This document shows positions 33,917 to 37,042 of a stretch of DNA of 37,042 nucleotides, one piece after another. A program made the position numbers and the translations under genes. The notes under the pieces were generated by a model. That model did not search any database, was not told the DNA's origin, and saw only the letters and a program-made list of their open reading frames with translations. Source of the stretch: Coxiellaceae bacterium (GTDB lineage: Bacteria > Pseudomonadota > Gammaproteobacteria > Coxiellales > Coxiellaceae); NCBI GenBank assembly GCA_029212925.1, contig JARGOB010000003.1, forward strand, positions 262,846-299,887. Direction: 5' to 3'. Every line of letters begins with the position of its first letter. The stretch's first letter is position 1.

Positions 33917-34843
33917 ATGAGCGAATACGCTGTGGTTATTGGTGGTTCAAACATTGATATTTTAGGTGAACCAAGCCAAGATTTTGTAGTCGGCGACTCA
34001 AACCCTGGTCGCGTGTCATGTTCAGCTGGAGGGGTTGGCCGTAATATCGCAGAAAACCTAGCTCGATTAGGCTCATGCACTCGTTTAATCTCAGTCGTGG
34101 GTAAAGATGCCTACGGTGATCTGGTGTTACAGCAAAGTCAAGCTGCCGGTATTGATGTGACGCAGGTATCACAGATAGAAAACGCCTCAACCTCGACATA
34201 TTTGTCTGTATTAAATGCCGAGCGAGATATGCATGTCTCCATTGCCGACATGAGTATTCTTGAAAAAATTGATGATCAGGCGTTAAGCCACCATGAAGCG
34301 CTATTGAACCGTGCGGCGATTATTGTGATCGACACCAACCTTAGTGATAGCGCCTTGGGTTATGTATTGCAAAATTATGCGCATCAGCCAATTTTTGTAG
34401 ATACGGTGTCGAGCGCTAAGACTAAGAAGCTAAAGCCTTATCTTTCTGGAATTCATACACTCAAGCCAAATCTATTAGAAGCAGAAATACTATCAAGTAT
34501 TAAGTGTGAGCATGATAGCGATTTAAGTCGTATTGCCGATTGGTTCCATCAACAGGGCGTGAAACGAGTTTTCATTACCCTTGGTGAGCGCGGTGTTTAT
34601 TATAGCGATCAGCAACAACAAGAACTGTTACCAGCGGCAAAGGTCACTATGATCAATGCAAATGGTGCCGGTGATGCATTCATTGCCGCTTTAGCTCACG
34701 GTTGGTTGCAGCAATGGAATGCTCGTAAAAGCGCAAAGTTTGCTATGGCCGCGGCTAGCATTGCCTTGTCTCATGTCGCGACAATTAACCCCGACATGTC
34801 TGAAGTTATTGTAAGTAAAAAATTAAAGGAAGCTTTATGTTAG
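33917..34843 (+). CDS. psuK: Pseudouridine kinase, PfkB family
   Basis: A 308-aa sugar-kinase-fold enzyme that phosphorylates pseudouridine. [15 protein letters not shown] near residue 38 and NANGAGDAF near residue 250 are the two PfkB signatures, the latter with the catalytic aspartate (commonly NxTGAGDA; here N replaces T). The identity as PsuK rests on the psuG gene that overlaps its last seven bases, the standard pairing. No pseudouridine transporter gene is next to it. Confidence 0.92.
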   Translation: MSEYAVVIGGSNIDILGEPSQDFVVGDSNPGRVSCSAGGVGRNIAENLARLGSCTRLISVVGKDAYGDLVLQQSQAAGIDVTQVSQIENASTSTYLSVLNAERDMHVSIADMSILEKIDDQALSHHEALLNRAAIIVIDTNLSDSALGYVLQNYAHQPIFVDTVSSAKTKKLKPYLSGIHTLKPNLLEAEILSSIKCEHDSDLSRIADWFHQQGVKRVFITLGERGVYYSDQQQQELLPAAKVTMINANGAGDAFIAALAHGWLQQWNARKSAKFAMAAASIALSHVATINPDMSEVIVSKKLKEALC

Positions 34844-35790
34844 AGCAGTATCTTGATATTAACCCTGAAGTACAAGCCGCACTAGCTGCAGGTAAGCCAG
34901 TAGTTGCACTAGAATCTACAATTATCTCTCACGGTATGCCGTATCCACAAAACGTGGAAACTGCACTTAAGGTTGAGAAAATCATCCGAGATAACGGCGC
35001 TATTCCAGCAACCATTTCGATCCTTAAAGGACGCCTTAAAGTGGGTATGACTACTGAAGAAATCGAGTATCTAGGTAAAGCGGGCCTTGATGTAATTAAA
35101 ACAAGTCGTCGTGATATTCCATTTATTGTTGCACAGCAATCGGATGGTGCTACAACTGTAGCTTCAACCATGATTCTGGCTGATATGGCTGGCATTAAAG
35201 TATTTGCGACAGGTGGCATTGGTGGTGTTCACCGTGGTGCACAGCAAACTTTCGATATCTCAGCTGATTTGCAAGAGCTTGCACATACTGATGTTGCTGT
35301 AGTGTGTGCGGGTGCCAAATCAATTTTGGACATCGGTTTAACCCTTGAATATTTAGAGACACAAGGTGTTCCAGTCGTTGGCTATCAAACTGATACACTT
35401 CCTGCGTTCTATACGCGCGACAGCGAATTCGGCGTTGATTATCGCCTAGACAGTTCACACCAAATTGCTGCTGCAATGAAGGCGAAGTGGGGGATGAGTC
35501 TAAAGGGTGGAATGGTGATTGCAAACCCAATCCCTAAAGAATTTGCAATGAATAGCGATGAAATCACAAAAGCAATTAATGACGCTGTTGCAGAGATGGA
35601 AGTAAAAGGTATTTCTGGCAAAGACTCAACGCCATTTCTACTCGCTAAAGTTGCTGAGCACACTCAAGGCAATAGCTTGAAGTCAAATATTGCGTTAGTA
35701 TTTAATAACGCTAAACTTGCAGCAGAAATTGCTGTAGCTTTCGTTACACTGCGTGTTTCTGCGCATAAAAGCAGGAGGAGTGATGGGTAA
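34837..35790 (+). CDS. psuG: Pseudouridine-5'-phosphate glycosidase
   Basis: A 317-aa enzyme that splits pseudouridine 5'-phosphate into uracil and ribose 5-phosphate. Residues equivalent to the E. coli catalytic set are E26 ([10 protein letters not shown]), K88 (VIKTSRRD) and K161 (CAGAKSILD). The C-terminus runs about ten residues beyond the usual end ([15 protein letters not shown]) and enters the ribosome site and first codons of the decayed HbpS gene, which suggests a rearranged 3' end. AAGGA precedes the ATG, inside psuK. Partner of psuK. Confidence 0.95.
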   Translation: MLEQYLDINPEVQAALAAGKPVVALESTIISHGMPYPQNVETALKVEKIIRDNGAIPATISILKGRLKVGMTTEEIEYLGKAGLDVIKTSRRDIPFIVAQQSDGATTVASTMILADMAGIKVFATGGIGGVHRGAQQTFDISADLQELAHTDVAVVCAGAKSILDIGLTLEYLETQGVPVVGYQTDTLPAFYTRDSEFGVDYRLDSSHQIAAAMKAKWGMSLKGGMVIANPIPKEFAMNSDEITKAINDAVAEMEVKGISGKDSTPFLLAKVAEHTQGNSLKSNIALVFNNAKLAAEIAVAFVTLRVSAHKSRRSDG

Positions 35791-35954
35791 ATATTATACT
35801 AAGCATTCAATAGATTCCTAGGTATGTTATGTTTGGTGGTGGCTATCCAATAAAAGTTGATGGTCATATTATTGGCGCACTAGGTGTCAGTGGTGGTAAA
35901 GTACCTGAAGATGAAAAGGTTGCGGCGGCTGCATTGGCAGTTATTGATGGCTAA
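35783..35954 (+). pseudogene. HbpS/GlcG-family (DUF336) gene with internal deletion
   Basis: A perfect AGGAGG stands six bases before an ATG at 35783 that reads [12 protein letters not shown] and then a stop (35819-35821); this resembles the start of HbpS/GlcG proteins. From 35829, in another frame, comes the unmistakable C-terminus of the same family (FGGGYPIKVDGHIIGALGVS..., ending VIDG). About 90 middle codons are missing. The family binds haem or cobalamin-like ligands or is linked with glycolate use. The start overlaps the end of psuG. Alternatively the 41-aa C-terminal piece is still translated from ATG 35829. Confidence 0.75.
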
Positions 35955-35971
35955 ATAAAAAGGGGAGTGAT

Positions 35972-36775
35972 ATGCCCGATCAATATTATGTGGTAACAGG
36001 CGCATCATCAGGTATCGGTTACGCCTTATGCCGCCACTTGGCAAAAAATGATAAGCAGATTATAGCCGTAGCAAGAAATGAAAGAAGGCTCCGCGAGTTA
36101 CAAAATGCCAACCCCAAAAATATTCATACGTGTGCCGCTGACCTTGCAACTCAAAAAGGGCGTGACCAGGCTGTTGAATTTATTGAGTCGAAAGGAGGTG
36201 TGCTTGGCCTAGTTAATTGTGCCGGAACTATTGATCCGATTTCATTGCTAAAAAATCTTAATATAGATGCATGGCATCAACAACTAGCTATTAATATCGA
36301 TGCACCCATTTTTTTAACCAACGCTTTATTATCAAGCTTAGTGAAAGGCTGCCGCATTATTAATTTAACGACTGGTACTACTAAGTTTGCGCTTAGTGGT
36401 ATAGCAGGATATGCAATGACTAAAGCAGCATTAAATGTTTATACCAAATATTTAAGTGACGAATTGCACGACCTAGGTATATTTGTCACCGCCGCACACC
36501 CAGGTATTGTAGAAACAAATCTCAACACTATCGACGCTGCTACTCAAGAGGCAGAGCCTGATTTAAATATCTTTAAAATACAAAATCAGATGGCCGAAGA
36601 TAACAAATACCTCGATGTTAACTTGTCAGCTAAATTTCTTTGTTGGTTGTTATCAGAAGCTGATAACGAAATTTATACCGGTGATATTATTGGAGTTTAC
36701 AATAAAAAATATCAACCACTATGGCATGACAGTGAGATCCCATCACCTTATCCTGAGGGTGTAGAGCCCCCTTAA
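35972..36775 (+). CDS. Short-chain dehydrogenase/reductase
   Basis: A 267-aa classical SDR. Cofactor loop TGASSGIG at residues 9-16, NCAG in place of NNAG near residue 86, and the catalytic Y-x3-K in YAMTKAALNVY near residue 150. Arg38 after VAR suggests a preference for NADP. GGGGAG precedes the ATG. It is 17 bases after the HbpS remnant and may be transcribed with psuK-psuG. The substrate is unknown; the end of the protein resembles sepiapterin-reductase-like members only in a general way. Confidence 0.92.
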   Translation: MPDQYYVVTGASSGIGYALCRHLAKNDKQIIAVARNERRLRELQNANPKNIHTCAADLATQKGRDQAVEFIESKGGVLGLVNCAGTIDPISLLKNLNIDAWHQQLAINIDAPIFLTNALLSSLVKGCRIINLTTGTTKFALSGIAGYAMTKAALNVYTKYLSDELHDLGIFVTAAHPGIVETNLNTIDAATQEAEPDLNIFKIQNQMAEDNKYLDVNLSAKFLCWLLSEADNEIYTGDIIGVYNKKYQPLWHDSEIPSPYPEGVEPP

Positions 36776-36870
36776 CTTACGTAAATACAGAGCTTGAAAT
36801 ATTAGCTCTTACTTAATGAGATCGATTGTTTTTGTGCTGCCAGCGGCTCCCACCATTGGCGCATATCTGC

Positions 36871-36893
36871 AGCACCTTTTGGTGCTTTAATTT
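36871..36893 (+). terminator. Probable rho-independent terminator
   Basis: A 6-bp stem AGCACC/GGTGCT with a TTTT loop, followed by TTTAATTT, 95 bases after the SDR stop. The short stem makes it moderate. Confidence 0.5.
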
Positions 36894-36943
36894 CACACTG
36901 TTTTAGGTGCCTATTTGAGCTTTAATCGGGCAGGCAATCTCTT

Positions 36944-36980
36944 AACCGTGATAACTTCTCTTATCACGGTTATTGATTTT
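36944..36980 (+). terminator. Hairpin with 11-bp perfect stem
   Basis: AACCGTGATAA and TTATCACGGTT with a CTTCTC loop, followed by ATTGATTTT. It may be a second terminator for the psuK-SDR unit or an operator-like palindrome for a gene beyond the window. Confidence 0.5.
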
Positions 36981-37042
36981 ACGATTTCTTGGATTCAATT
37001 GGTCAACGCAACACGGTATTCTTTATAACATACTCTTTACTA

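Larger units (their letters stand above)
36776..37042. other. Gene-poor, hairpin-rich window end
   Basis: Three hairpins follow the SDR gene: AGAGCT/AGCTCT (36789-36809), AGCACC-TTTT-GGTGCT (36871-36886, then TTTAATTT), and a perfect 11-bp stem at 36944-36971. On the minus strand 36802-36921 is an open frame of 39 codons without a convincing start (KQCEIKAPKGAADMRQWWE within it), bounded upstream by a stop; it reads like the end of a broken gene but matches nothing I know. Confidence 0.4.

Overview
The window looks like chromosomal DNA of an AT-rich gammaproteobacterium. The signs are Gram-negative envelope genes, an NADH-dependent FabV enoyl reductase, oligoribonuclease, a PlsY acyltransferase, a type IV pilin-like protein and an SMR exporter. 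Several unknown secreted or membrane proteins, a PmrA-type box and a putative effector related to phosphothreonine lyases recall host-associated lineages such as Legionellales. That placement is an inference; no rRNA or tRNA marker is present.

Left part (1-6.7 kb): plsY, a GNAT acetyltransferase, a small exported ABM-like protein, then a leftward DNA-damage operon (65-aa unknown protein, LexA, Y-family polymerase). Divergent from it is an aldehyde dehydrogenase / alpha-beta hydrolase operon that ends in a bidirectional terminator shared with the pilin gene.

6.7-12.3 kb: MSHA-like pilin, a secreted serine hydrolase of the class C beta-lactamase fold, the fabV/hotdog pair, a small membrane protein, orn, a 56-aa unknown and a repeat-rich intergenic region (55-bp direct repeat plus long imperfect inverted repeat).

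12.3-18.8 kb: an M20 amidohydrolase divergent from a fused 5-oxoprolinase/hydantoinase, with a LysR regulator tail to tail. This is probably a scavenging module for cyclic or N-acylated amino acids. A perfect 15-bp palindrome of LysR type lies between the regulator and a divergent unknown gene.

18.9-24.8 kb: accessory-looking stretch with a cupin, a DUF2007-like zinc-ribbon protein, a SugE-type exporter, a repeat-tailed unknown protein divergent from two exported/membrane unknowns with a PmrA-like box between them, a tyrosine recombinase overlapping a GGQ ribosome-rescue-like gene, and a 368-aa protein whose first half resembles SpvC/OspF.

24.9-37 kb: two tandem membrane-anchored alkaline-phosphatase-fold proteins with a threonine at the nucleophile position, an APC transporter, a periplasmic L,D-transpeptidase with EF-hand-like loops, a CHRD protein, a potassium channel with a possible leader peptide, the psuK-psuG pseudouridine catabolic pair, a decayed HbpS/GlcG gene, an SDR and a hairpin-rich end.
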